The notes under the pieces were generated by a model. That model did no database searches, was not told the DNA's origin, and worked only from the letters and a program-made list of their open reading frames with translations. The position numbers and the translations under genes are program-made. Positions 16,085 to 24,587 of a stretch of DNA of 64,000 nucleotides are shown piece after piece. The stretch comes from TK10-74A sp965263065 (GTDB taxonomy: Bacteria; Chloroflexota; Dehalococcoidia; Bin125). Numbering within the stretch: the stretch's first letter is position 1; the number at the start of each line of letters is the position of its first letter. Location of the stretch: NCBI GenBank assembly GCA_965263065.1, contig CBDHGH010000003.1, forward strand, positions 992,001-1,056,000, read 5' to 3'.

Positions 16085-17974
16085 ATGGCTGAGTCTGCGT
16101 CCTCACGCGGAGCGTCCGCTCCGCCGCCCGCCCCCGATCCCGCCGCGTCCGCGCGCGGGCAGATGCTGGGTATGGGCAGTTCGATCCACGTGATCGGCCG
16201 TCTCCTGCGCTACGTACTCCCGTACCGGCGCGGGCTCAGCATCACCCTGGTGGCGATCGTCGCCACCGGCGGCTTCGCCATCGCGACGCCCGTGCTGCTC
16301 GAGTGGGCGGTCAACACCGGCCTCGGCGTCCAGGTCAGCAACGGCGTCACGACCGTCGATGTGGACGAGCGCCTGCTGGTCATCGCCGGGCTGGCGCTGC
16401 TGGGCGCGGCGCTGATGCGTGGGCTCTCACAGTTCCTGCAGTCCTACCTGGGGGAATCGGTCGCCCAGGCCGTCGCCTACGACATCCGCAACGAGATCTA
16501 CGAGCGCCTGCAGCGCCTCTCCTTCGCCTACCACGACGAAGCGCAGACGGGGCAGGTGATGGTCCGCGCCACCCAGGATGTCGAAGTCGTGCGGATGTTC
16601 CTCAACATGGGCGGCGTGCGCCTGATCTTCATGCTGGGCCTGCTGACCGCGGTGGGCGCGCTGATGTTCCTCACCAACTGGCTGGTGGCCGTGGTCGTGC
16701 TGCCGTTCATGATCGTGCTGCTCATCCAGTCCTATCGCGTGGCGCGGACGCTGGTCCCGCTCTGGCGCGATGTCCAAGAGGGGCAGGCGCAACTGGGCAT
16801 CGTGCTGCAAGAGGCGCTGACGGGCATCCGCGTCGTCAAGGCGTTCGCGCGGGAACCGGTGGAGGGCGAGAAGTTCGCCGACAAGGCGAAATGGCTCTAC
16901 CGCACGAGCTTCCGCACCAGCATGGTCCAGGCGAAACATCAGCCGCTGATGACCGCCCTCTGGATGGGGGCCATGATCGCCACCGTCTGGGTGGGCGGGA
17001 TCGAGGTCGTCAACGGCAACCTCTCCCCGGGCGGCCTGACCAAGCTGCTGTTCTTCGTCGCGCTGGTGCAGATGCCGGTGCGCATGCTGGGATTCATGGT
17101 GATGATGATCCCCCGCGCCGCGACGGCTGGCCAGCGCATCTTCGAGATCCTCGATCACGAGTCGGAGGTGCTCGAGTCGCCGTCGGCGGTCGCGCCCGCC
17201 GCCCCCCGCGGACGCATCCGCTTCGACGACGTCAGCTTCAGCTACGACGGCGTGCGCCCGGTCCTGGACCACGTCAGCTTCGAAGCCGAGCCCGGCGAGG
17301 TCGTGGCGCTGCTCGGTCCCACCGGCTCCGGGAAATCGAGCATCGTCAACCTCATCCCGCGCTTCTACGACGCCAGCGCCGGCGCGGTCACCTTCGACGG
17401 CGTCGACGTGCGCGACCTGACGCTGCTGGGCCTGCGGGCCGAGGTCGCCATCGTGCAGCAGGACGTCTTCCTGTTCTCCGCCACCCTGCGCGACAACATC
17501 GCCTACGGCCGGCCGGACGCGACCGATGAGGAGGTCGAGGCCGCGGCGCGGCTGGCGCGCGTGCACGAGTACATCCACTCGCTGCCGTCGGGCTATCGCA
17601 CCTGGGTGGGCGAGCGCGGCGACACGCTGTCGGGCGGGCAGAAGCAGCGCATCGCGATCGCACGGGCGCTGCTGATGGACCCCCGCGTGCTCGTCTTCGA
17701 CGATTCCACGTCGAGCGTGGACACGGGCACCGAGCAGGAGATCCAGGCCGCCATGGCGGCGCTCATGCAGGGGCGGACGACCTTCATCATCGCGCACCGG
17801 CTGCGCAGCGTGCGTGATGCCGACCAGATCCTGGTGCTCGATCAGGGTCGCATCGTCGAGCAGGGCCGGCACGCGGAGTTGCTCGCGCGCGGCGGCCTCT
17901 ACCGCGAGATCTACGACCTGGAGCTGCGCGATCAGGCCGAGGCCTACGCCCAGATCGCCGGGGGGGCCGACTAG
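16085..17974 (+). CDS. ABC exporter half-transporter, degenerate-site subunit
   Basis: A 629-residue membrane/ATPase fusion. Six transmembrane helices fill residues about 40-340; the nucleotide-binding domain has Walker A GPTGSGKS at 411-418, signature LSGGQ at 515-519 and H-loop IIAHRL. Walker B ends VFDDSTSS, so residue 540 is Asp where active exporters have the catalytic Glu. This is the hallmark of one half of heterodimeric exporters such as TM287/288 and BmrCD. Its stop TAG overlaps the GTG of the partner gene. Substrate is unknown; drugs, lipids or peptides are all possible. The long frame upstream of this ATG is not coding. Confidence 0.92.
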   Translation: MAESASSRGASAPPPAPDPAASARGQMLGMGSSIHVIGRLLRYVLPYRRGLSITLVAIVATGGFAIATPVLLEWAVNTGLGVQVSNGVTTVDVDERLLVIAGLALLGAALMRGLSQFLQSYLGESVAQAVAYDIRNEIYERLQRLSFAYHDEAQTGQVMVRATQDVEVVRMFLNMGGVRLIFMLGLLTAVGALMFLTNWLVAVVVLPFMIVLLIQSYRVARTLVPLWRDVQEGQAQLGIVLQEALTGIRVVKAFAREPVEGEKFADKAKWLYRTSFRTSMVQAKHQPLMTALWMGAMIATVWVGGIEVVNGNLSPGGLTKLLFFVALVQMPVRMLGFMVMMIPRAATAGQRIFEILDHESEVLESPSAVAPAAPRGRIRFDDVSFSYDGVRPVLDHVSFEAEPGEVVALLGPTGSGKSSIVNLIPRFYDASAGAVTFDGVDVRDLTLLGLRAEVAIVQQDVFLFSATLRDNIAYGRPDATDEEVEAAARLARVHEYIHSLPSGYRTWVGERGDTLSGGQKQRIAIARALLMDPRVLVFDDSTSSVDTGTEQEIQAAMAALMQGRTTFIIAHRLRSVRDADQILVLDQGRIVEQGRHAELLARGGLYREIYDLELRDQAEAYAQIAGGAD

Positions 17975-19959
17975 TGGGCTTCCACGGATCCATGGCGCAG
18001 GGCTGGTCCACCAACATCGGCGGCCAGGGGCACGGCTCGCGTGGCGGCAACTGGGGCAGCGCCTCGCACGGCGACTGGGCCGACGAGTACGGCTCGCTCT
18101 ACAACCCGGCGCTCGCCCGGCGCATCGTGCGCTACCTGGGCCCGCACAAGAAGGAAGGCAGCCTGGCCTTCCTGTCGATGGTGGTGTTCGCCTGCTTCTC
18201 CTACATCCAGCCCTTCCTGATCACCCTCGCCGTGCGCGACTTCATCACCGAGGGCGACCTGTCCGGCCTGAAGTGGCTGATGATCGCCTTCATCGGCGTG
18301 GCCATCGGTGCCTGGGGGGCCGAGTACGTGCGGCAGTGGGCCATGGCCCGCGTGGGCCACAGTGTGCTGCTGCGCATGCGCCGGGAGATGTTCGACCACC
18401 TGATGTCGCTCTCCCAGCGCTTCTACGACGGCGCCGAAGTGGGACGCGTGATGTCGCGCGTGACGTCCGACGTGCAGGTGCTGCAGGAGCTCCTGACGTC
18501 CGGCGTGCTGACGGCCATCGCCGATGTCATCGGGCTCGCCATCGTCGTCGCGGCGGTGCTGATCCTCGACTGGCAGCTGGCGCTGTTCACCTTCGCGGTG
18601 CTGCCCGTCCTGATCGGCGTGATGATCATCTGGAGCAAGTTCGCGCGCCGGGCCTTCCTCGAAGTGCGCATCACCATCGCCGGGGTCAACAGCACCCTGA
18701 ACGAAGACCTCAACGGCGTCCGCGTGGTGCAGGGCCTGAGCCGCGAAGAGGAGAACGCGCGGCGCTTCGACCGGATCAACGCGCGCAACCTGCGCGCCAC
18801 GCGCCGCGCCGGCATGCTCTCCGCCTCGGTCATCCCCGTCGTCGAGGTGCTGGTCGCCGCCGCCACGGCGCTGGTCATCGTCGCCGCGGGGGTGCGCATC
18901 GCCGGCGGCGGGCTCGACCCCGCTCTGGGCTTCGCGGCGGTGCTGGGCTTCTCGCTCTACATCCAGCGCTTCTTCGACCCCGTGCGCGACCTCGTCCTCC
19001 AGTACACGATGTTCCAGCGCGCCGTCGCCGGCGCCGAACGCATCTTCGAGGTGCTCGACACCGAGCCCGAAATCACCGACAAGCCCGGCGCGGTGGAACT
19101 CGACGACATCGAAGGCGACGTCGTCTTCGACAACGTCAGCTTGGCCTACGTCGAGGACCTGCCGGTGCTGCACGACATCAGCCTGCACGTCCGCGCCGGC
19201 GAGACGGTCGCCTTCGTCGGCGCCACCGGGGCCGGCAAGACGTCGATGACCTCGCTGATCTCGCGCAGCTACGACGTCACCGAGGGGGCCGTGCGGGTCG
19301 ATGGCCACGACGTGCGCGACGTGCAGCGGCGCTCGTTGACCCGCCGCATGGGCGTCGTGCTGCAGGACCCGTTCCTGTTCTCGGGCACCGTCGCCGAGAA
19401 CATCCGCTACGGGAACCTGGACGCCACGGACGCGGACATCCGCCGCGCCGCGCAGATCGTGGGGGCCGACGACTGGATCCGCCGCCTCGGCGACGGCTAC
19501 GACACCGTCCTGGCCGAGCGCGCCCAGAACCTCTCGGTGGGGCAGCGGCAGCTGCTGGCCTTCGCGCGCGCCGTCGTCTCCGACCCGCGCATCCTGATCC
19601 TCGACGAGGCGACCGCCAACGTGGACTCCCAGACCGAGGCCATGATCCAGGCCGCGATCGCGCGCGTGATGCATGGCCGCACGGCGTTCGTCATCGCACA
19701 CCGGCTCAGCACCATCCGCTCCGTCGACCGCATCCTGGTCATGAGCGACGGGCGCATCGTGGAGTCCGGCAGCCACGAGGAGTTGCTCGCCGCCGGCGGA
19801 CGCTACGCCGACCTCTACCGGCTGACCTACGCCGAGCAGCAGGACGAGGAAGAGTTCGACGAGGGCGCGTCGCTGGGCGTGCTGGCTCGTCTCTGGGAGC
19901 GCGCGCGCATCGAGAAGGCCGGCGGCGCAGCGGCCGCGGCGCCCGCCTCCGGCGGCTGA
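17974..19959 (+). CDS. ABC exporter half-transporter, canonical-site subunit
   Basis: A 661-residue partner of the preceding gene, starting at a GTG that overlaps the upstream stop. A Gly/Ser-rich N-terminal segment (about 40 residues) precedes six membrane helices. The ATPase domain has Walker A GATGAGKT at 416-423 and a complete Walker B ILILDEAT with Glu545. Its ABC signature is LSVGQ at 520-524, altered from LSGGQ; it faces the partner's Asp-substituted site, so the degenerate motifs fall on the same composite site. This reciprocal pattern supports a heterodimer with one active ATPase site. Confidence 0.93.
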   Translation: MGFHGSMAQGWSTNIGGQGHGSRGGNWGSASHGDWADEYGSLYNPALARRIVRYLGPHKKEGSLAFLSMVVFACFSYIQPFLITLAVRDFITEGDLSGLKWLMIAFIGVAIGAWGAEYVRQWAMARVGHSVLLRMRREMFDHLMSLSQRFYDGAEVGRVMSRVTSDVQVLQELLTSGVLTAIADVIGLAIVVAAVLILDWQLALFTFAVLPVLIGVMIIWSKFARRAFLEVRITIAGVNSTLNEDLNGVRVVQGLSREEENARRFDRINARNLRATRRAGMLSASVIPVVEVLVAAATALVIVAAGVRIAGGGLDPALGFAAVLGFSLYIQRFFDPVRDLVLQYTMFQRAVAGAERIFEVLDTEPEITDKPGAVELDDIEGDVVFDNVSLAYVEDLPVLHDISLHVRAGETVAFVGATGAGKTSMTSLISRSYDVTEGAVRVDGHDVRDVQRRSLTRRMGVVLQDPFLFSGTVAENIRYGNLDATDADIRRAAQIVGADDWIRRLGDGYDTVLAERAQNLSVGQRQLLAFARAVVSDPRILILDEATANVDSQTEAMIQAAIARVMHGRTAFVIAHRLSTIRSVDRILVMSDGRIVESGSHEELLAAGGRYADLYRLTYAEQQDEEEFDEGASLGVLARLWERARIEKAGGAAAAAPASGG

Positions 19960-19993
19960 CGCCGACACCGCGTCGCCGGCACTGTGCCGTCGG

Positions 19994-21118
19994 CTACGTA
20001 TCGCCGGGGTTCTCTGGGTCCGTGGGATCGACATCGGGATCCGCCGCGGGGTCGAACAGCGACGGTTGGGCGGCGCCGGCTGCCGTCCCCTCCGGCAGCT
20101 CGACGCCCAGGTGCGCCCAGGCGGCCGGCGTGGCCAGGCGGCCGCGCGGCGTGCGATGCAGGAATCCCAACTGCAGCAGATAGGGCTCGTACACGTCCAT
20201 GACGGTGTCGGACTCCTCGGCCACCGACGCCGCCAGCGTCTCCAGCCCCACCGGCCCGCCGCCGAAGCGCTCGATCAGCGTGCGCAGCAGCGTGCGGTCG
20301 CGGTCGTCCAGGCCCAGGCTGTCGATGCCCAGCCTGGCCAGCGCCGTGTCGGCCACGCCGGCGTCGATCGTGCCGTCGCCGCGCACCTCCGCGTAGTCGC
20401 GCACGCGGCGCAGCAAGCGGTTGGCGATCCGCGGCGTGCCGCGCGCGCGCCGCGCCAGCAGCGCCGCACCGTCGTCGCTGATCGGGATCGCCAGCTTGGC
20501 CGCGTTCGTGTGCACCAGGCCCACGAGGTCGGCGGGCTGGTAGAACTCCAGCCGCTGCACCATGCCGAAGCGGTCGCGCAGCGGGGAGCTGATCAGCGCG
20601 TAGCGCGTCGTCGCGCCCACCAGCGTGAAGCGCTTGATCTGCAGCCGCACGCTGCGCGCGCCCGGCCCCTTGCCGATCAGCAGGTCCAGCGCGAAGTCCT
20701 CCATCGCCGGGTAGAGCACCTCTTCGACGGCGTGGGGCAGGCGGTGCATCTCATCGATGAAGAGCACGTCGCCGTCCTGCAGCGTCGTCAGCAGGCCGGC
20801 CAGGTCGCCGGGCCGCGCGATGGCCGGCCCCGACGAGGCGCGCAGGTTGACGCCCATCTCCGCCGCGACGATGCGCGCCAGCGTCGTCTTGCCGAGCCCG
20901 GGCGGGCCGTAGAACAGCAAATGGTCGAGCGGCTCGCCGCGCCGCTGCGCCGCGGTCAGCGCGATCGTGAGGGAGTCCTTGAGCAGCGGCTGGCCGACGA
21001 AGTCGGCCAGCCGGGTGGGGCGCAGCGACCGGTCGAGGACGTCGTCGGCCACGTCGGGCTCGGGCGCGACGATGCGCGGCGCCGTCGTTTCACTGGAGTG
21101 CTTGGATGTGCGCGCCAT
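19994..21118 (-). CDS. ruvB: Holliday junction branch migration ATPase RuvB
   Basis: A 374-residue AAA+ motor that, with RuvA and RuvC, drives branch migration of Holliday junctions. N-terminal motif LRPTRLADFVGQ, Walker A GPPGLGKT, Walker B LFIDEMHRL, sensor 1 GATTR and the RuvB beta-hairpin region are present, then the C-terminal winged helix (GLETLAASVAEESDTVMDVYEPYLLQ). The chosen ATG (MARTSKHSS) follows an ATG seven codons upstream. A Pro/Asp-rich tail extends beyond the usual end. ruvA and ruvC are not adjacent. Confidence 0.95.
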   Translation of the reverse strand: MARTSKHSSETTAPRIVAPEPDVADDVLDRSLRPTRLADFVGQPLLKDSLTIALTAAQRRGEPLDHLLFYGPPGLGKTTLARIVAAEMGVNLRASSGPAIARPGDLAGLLTTLQDGDVLFIDEMHRLPHAVEEVLYPAMEDFALDLLIGKGPGARSVRLQIKRFTLVGATTRYALISSPLRDRFGMVQRLEFYQPADLVGLVHTNAAKLAIPISDDGAALLARRARGTPRIANRLLRRVRDYAEVRGDGTIDAGVADTALARLGIDSLGLDDRDRTLLRTLIERFGGGPVGLETLAASVAEESDTVMDVYEPYLLQLGFLHRTPRGRLATPAAWAHLGVELPEGTAAGAAQPSLFDPAADPDVDPTDPENPGDT

Positions 21119-21212
21119 GCGATCCCGCCCCGCCGCCAACCCGACTACTATACACGCACAGGTGTTCTGGCCTTCCGGCGCGCATCGCAGGTTGCTAGAC
21201 TACGCGCGTCGA

Positions 21213-21797
21213 ATGTCTGTTCCAGGCGGGTTCCAAGTGCCAAGCCTCCCGATCCCTGCCAGCCGCGTCGCCGACTACTTCCTCGCGATTGCCGACGAGG
21301 ACGATGTCCTGTCGAACCTCAAGCTGCAGAAGCTCTGCTACTACGCGCAGGGGTTCTGCCTGGCGGAGACCGGGCGACCATTGTTCCCTGAGCGGATCGA
21401 GCGCTGGCAGCATGGGCCCGTTGTTCGCAGCCTGTATCACGCGTTCAAGGAGTATGAGCGGCAGTCGATCCCCTTCCCCGACTCGGTCGAGTTGCGCGAC
21501 TACCCGGATGTGGCGCTGGAACTGATCGATCGCGTCTACGCGACGTACGGGCGGTTCGAAGCATGGGCGCTGCGCAACATGACCCACGATGAGCCCCCGT
21601 GGCGCGACTCGACGCCAAGCGGAGTGATCACCAAGTCCCGGATGCGGCAATACTTCAAGACACAGGAGCTTCCGCCAGACACGGTCATGCTCCGATTCCG
21701 CCGGGCCGTCTCGCGGGATTCCGCGCTCGCGGCCATGACCAGGCGGAGCCACGAGGAGTTCCATGCCCTGGGAGTGGGAGCTGTCGCCGACAGTTGA
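21213..21797 (+). CDS. Panacea-domain (SocA/DUF4065) antitoxin
   Basis: A 194-residue protein with the Panacea signature LKLQKLCYYAQGFCLAETGRPLF followed by ERWQHGPVVRSLYHAFK at residues about 30-75. Panacea proteins act as antitoxins for many unrelated toxins in two-gene modules, and also include the proteolytic adaptor antitoxin SocA. The next gene overlaps its last 35 bases and encodes a RelE/ParE-like small protein, fitting that layout, although antitoxin-first order is judged from sequence alone. GC content is lower than in flanking genes. Confidence 0.85.
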   Translation: MSVPGGFQVPSLPIPASRVADYFLAIADEDDVLSNLKLQKLCYYAQGFCLAETGRPLFPERIERWQHGPVVRSLYHAFKEYERQSIPFPDSVELRDYPDVALELIDRVYATYGRFEAWALRNMTHDEPPWRDSTPSGVITKSRMRQYFKTQELPPDTVMLRFRRAVSRDSALAAMTRRSHEEFHALGVGAVADS

Positions 21798-22026
21798 GCA
21801 GGTTCTGGCGCAGCTAGACACCGGACTCAAGGGCGCATTCAACAAACGCATGGGGGAACTGATGCGGGATCCAACCCCCGCGAACCCCTTAGTGGTCTCA
21901 ATGTCCAGAACTGGCTACCCATCTGCAACTCTGGGCTATCACGCCTATCCGTTCTGGATCACGTTCGAGATCAATGGCGACGTGGTGCATGTTGAGGGCC
22001 TCGTCCACAACCCTCGGGCCTTCTAG
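21763..22026 (+). CDS. RelE/ParE-like toxin candidate
   Basis: An 87-residue protein beginning MPWEWELSPTVEQVLAQL, with two N-terminal helices and then beta strands ATLGYHAYPFWITFEING and VVHVEGLVHNPRAF. That helix-helix-sheet order is that of RelE/ParE-type mRNA interferases or gyrase poisons; the final VHNPRAF takes the place of the usual V..V.HR.. strand. GAGGAG lies seven bases before the ATG. It overlaps the Panacea gene by 35 bases. Its stop overlaps the convergent YqeK stop by CTAG. Activity is inferred. Confidence 0.65.
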   Translation: MPWEWELSPTVEQVLAQLDTGLKGAFNKRMGELMRDPTPANPLVVSMSRTGYPSATLGYHAYPFWITFEINGDVVHVEGLVHNPRAF

Positions 22027-22637
22027 AGTCCCTTGCTTCTTGTCTCTGCCAGCGCCCAATTCCGCGTCGCCAGGGCCACGGGGTGCAGCACCCGGCCGTT
22101 CGACACGTAGTGCGTGATGCGACGATCGAGGAAGGCCAGCAGCGCCCCGGCGGGATCGTGCTCCGCCAGGACGCGGATGCCCGCCAGTCCGGGGTCGGCC
22201 GCGACTTTGGCGGGCTCCAGCTTGTCGGCCAGGAAGAGCGTCAGCGCGACCGGGCTCATGTCCGGATGGCCCGTGGTGTGGAAGCGGATCGCCTCGAGCA
22301 CCTCCGCGTCGCCGACGCCCCACGCCCGCTCGGCCCGCGCCGCCGCGACGGGGCCGTGCAGGAGGATGGGCGCGGCCTGCTCGGCCGCGTCGGGCGTGAT
22401 CGCCAGGTCGCGGGCGGCGCGCAGCAGCGCCTCGTCGTCGAGGTGGCGATAGAGGTCGTGGCCCCAGGCGGCGGCCTGCACGCGCGACGGGTCGACCTCG
22501 TGCAGCTGCGCCAGGCGGCGCCCCTCGGCCACGACCCGCCCCGTGTGCGCCCGCAACCAGGACGGCAGGTCCGCCGCCCGCCCGCGCAGCGTTTCGAGGG
22601 CCAGCGTCGTGTCCGTGCCCGCGCGGCGGTCCGGCAC
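22023..22637 (-). CDS. yqeK: HD-domain phosphohydrolase, YqeK-like
   Basis: A 204-residue HD-superfamily hydrolase. The metal-binding residues are recognisable as H in RAHTGRVV, HD in AAWGHDLYRHL, H in LLHGPVAA and FHTTGHPDMS, then LADKLEP. This order is that of YqeK, which cleaves diadenosine tetraphosphate symmetrically to two ADP. YqeK is commonly found beside nadD and rsfS; those are not adjacent here, instead a HIT protein follows six bases downstream on the minus strand. Confidence 0.8.
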   Translation of the reverse strand: MPDRRAGTDTTLALETLRGRAADLPSWLRAHTGRVVAEGRRLAQLHEVDPSRVQAAAWGHDLYRHLDDEALLRAARDLAITPDAAEQAAPILLHGPVAAARAERAWGVGDAEVLEAIRFHTTGHPDMSPVALTLFLADKLEPAKVAADPGLAGIRVLAEHDPAGALLAFLDRRITHYVSNGRVLHPVALATRNWALAETRSKGL

Positions 22638-22642
22638 GCGCG

Positions 22643-22996
22643 CTAGCCCTCGGCGGCGAGCCGCCGCCCGCCGACCAGATGCAGGTGCAGGTGGGGGATG
22701 GTCATGCCGGCGGCCTCGCCGACGTTGAACGCCAGGCGGTAGCCGTCGGCGGCGACGCCCTCCCGCCGCGCGATCGTCGCGGCGGCCGCGAACAGTTCGC
22801 CCAGCAGCGGCGCGTCCGCGGGGCGCAGCGCGCCGGCGTCGGCGATGTGCCGCCGGGGGATGATGAGCACGTGGATCGGCGCGCGCGGGTTGATGTCGCG
22901 GATCGCGAAGAGGTGCGTGTTCTCGACCAGCAGCTCGACGGCGATCTCGCCCGACGCCATCTTGCAGAACAGGCAGTCGCCGGGGCGGTCGCTCAT
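22643..22996 (-). CDS. HIT family nucleotide-binding protein
   Basis: A 117-residue histidine-triad protein. It begins with CLFCKMASGEI, the zinc-type CxxC of HinT proteins, has the strand HVLIIPRRHI and closes with the triad HLHLHLVGGRRL. HIT proteins hydrolyse phosphoramidates and adenylated nucleotides such as AMP-lysine. Overlap of its ATG with the stop of the upstream membrane-protein gene indicates a shared transcript. Confidence 0.93.
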   Translation of the reverse strand: MSDRPGDCLFCKMASGEIAVELLVENTHLFAIRDINPRAPIHVLIIPRRHIADAGALRPADAPLLGELFAAAATIARREGVAADGYRLAFNVGEAAGMTIPHLHLHLVGGRRLAAEG

Positions 22997-23607
22997 GCGT
23001 CGCGCGTTCCCGGACGTCGCGGGGGCCGCTCGTTGCGACGCACCGGCACGCCGATGAACGTCCCCAGCGGCACGGTCGCGGCCATGACTTCCTGGTCGGT
23101 GTGGTATGTGCCCAGCGCGAGGGGCGGGCGCTCGTAGAAGCCGATCGCGGCGTAGTGGGTCTCGTTGAGCTTGAAGATGAAGCGCCCCCGCTTCATCCAC
23201 ACGTAGATGCGCTCCACCTCGTCCAGCTCGAAGTCCCAGCTGCGACCCCAGCGCCACAGCAGCCGCTGGTCGACCTCCCCGGTCTCCGTCGCGCCGTCCA
23301 GGCGGATCTCCAGCCGGTCGCCGCCCACCGCGCCCACGATGGCCCAGAGGATCGCGCCGGCCAGGTAGGCGCCCAGGATCACGAAGCCGCCCAGCCGCAC
23401 GGCCTCGTCGCTGGTCTGACCGGCGGCCGAGGCGACGGCGATCGAAATGCCGCCCACGGCCAGCGAGAACGTGACCGGGATCACCCAGGCCGGGAACGGA
23501 TTCCAGATCGTGCGCAGGCGCAGGCCGTCGTCGCCGATCTGCTCGATGCGGGCGAAGCCGGTGCGCTTCGCGCCATCCTTGGGTGCGGATTGACGGGGAT
23601 TACTCAT
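22993..23607 (-). CDS. membrane protein of unknown function, PH-like tail
   Basis: A 204-residue protein with two membrane helices at about residues 40-62 and 72-98 flanking a short loop, followed by a soluble beta-rich region (LEIRLDGATETGEVDQRLLW, FELDEVERIYVWMK, FIFKLNETHYAAIGFY). The layout resembles bacterial PH-domain membrane proteins, but no firm family is recognised. It is first in a unit with the HIT and YqeK genes. Confidence 0.65.
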   Translation of the reverse strand: MSNPRQSAPKDGAKRTGFARIEQIGDDGLRLRTIWNPFPAWVIPVTFSLAVGGISIAVASAAGQTSDEAVRLGGFVILGAYLAGAILWAIVGAVGGDRLEIRLDGATETGEVDQRLLWRWGRSWDFELDEVERIYVWMKRGRFIFKLNETHYAAIGFYERPPLALGTYHTDQEVMAATVPLGTFIGVPVRRNERPPRRPGTRDA

Positions 23608-23754
23608 TCGCGCAGGCTATCGACGCGTGGCCCGACCCGTCTACCCGCATCGTCCACCGCCATCGTCAAGCGGGGCCGCGCGTGCGATGCTGCGGGGGCC
23701 CGTGGGGAACCGCTCGCGCGTCGCCGGCGTCCTGCCCGGTGGAACGGAGACGCA

Positions 23755-24465
23755 ATGCCTCGTGCCCTCGATGTTCGCCCGACAACCGTCCTGATGCTGG
23801 CCCTCGCGCTGTGCGCCGCGCTCTTGGCACTCGCGCCGGCGGGTTCCGCGCACGCCCAAGCCCCGGCGGGAGTCGTCGATGCGGCGACGGCGCACCTCGC
23901 GGAGCAGTTGGACGCCGACCCGTCCGGGCTGGAGCTGCTGCGCTCGGAGGCGGTGGTCTGGTCCGACGGCTGCCTCGGCGTGAACGAGCCCGACACCGTC
24001 TGCACGATGGCCCTGGTCGATGGCTTCGCGCTCTGGCTGAGCGATGGCGACGTCGCCTATCGCTACCACACCGACGCGACGGGGACCGTCGTGCGGCTCG
24101 CCGAGTCGGGCATCGCGCTGGGCGAGGTCGCGGGCGCGCCGCTGCCCGAGGGCGAAGCCGGGCCGGCGCCGCCACCTGAGCCGGCGCCGCTGCCCGAGGG
24201 CGAGGACGAGCCGGCGCCGCCGCCCGAGGGCGAGGACGAGGCGCCGCCGCTGCCCGAGGGCGACGACGAGCCGGCGCCGCCACCCGAGCCGGCGCTGGCG
24301 GACGACCCGGCGAGCCCCGAAGCCCTGCCCGCCTCCGGCAGCGGCGGCCTCGCCAACGACACCGACGCCCCGGCGTGGGTCTGGGCCGTCATCGCGGCGG
24401 TCGCGCTGAGCGCGATCGCGACGGGCGGCGCCTACCGCCTCTGGCTCCGCTCCCGCCGTCGCTGA
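23755..24465 (+). CDS. secreted/anchored protein with Pro-Glu repeats
   Basis: A 236-residue protein: signal peptide (LMLALALCAALLALAPAG...AHA), a compact domain of about 75 residues with a probable disulfide (SDGCLGV...VCTM) ending in a Y-x-YHTD strand, a Pro/Glu/Asp repeat linker, then LPASGSGG, a membrane helix (VWAVIAAVALSAIATGG) and an Arg-rich tail. The C-terminus resembles a sortase-type sorting signal but LPxTG is not strict and no sortase is nearby. It would sit on the outer face of the membrane. Confidence 0.7.
   Translation: MPRALDVRPTTVLMLALALCAALLALAPAGSAHAQAPAGVVDAATAHLAEQLDADPSGLELLRSEAVVWSDGCLGVNEPDTVCTMALVDGFALWLSDGDVAYRYHTDATGTVVRLAESGIALGEVAGAPLPEGEAGPAPPPEPAPLPEGEDEPAPPPEGEDEAPPLPEGDDEPAPPPEPALADDPASPEALPASGSGGLANDTDAPAWVWAVIAAVALSAIATGGAYRLWLRSRRR
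24148..24294 (+). repeat. Pro-Glu codon repeat inside the anchored-protein gene
   Basis: Imperfect direct repeats of a unit coding LPEGE(D)EPAPPPE or a variant, about five copies. The DNA units are 24-30 bases and near-identical, so copy number may vary between strains. Confidence 0.6.
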
Positions 24466-24587
24466 GCCGCCCGCGCTGAGGCACGGATTCGCACGCGCTC
24501 CTATCCTGCACTGGCCTACCCTGCACTGGAGATCGCCCGGGCCCGGCGACCGTCGCGCCCGGCCACCGATGCAGGACGAGGAGCGTC

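Noticed and set aside
23941..24465. Sortase substrate based on LPASG
   Set aside because: LPxTG is not strict and no sortase is visible; described only as membrane-anchored.
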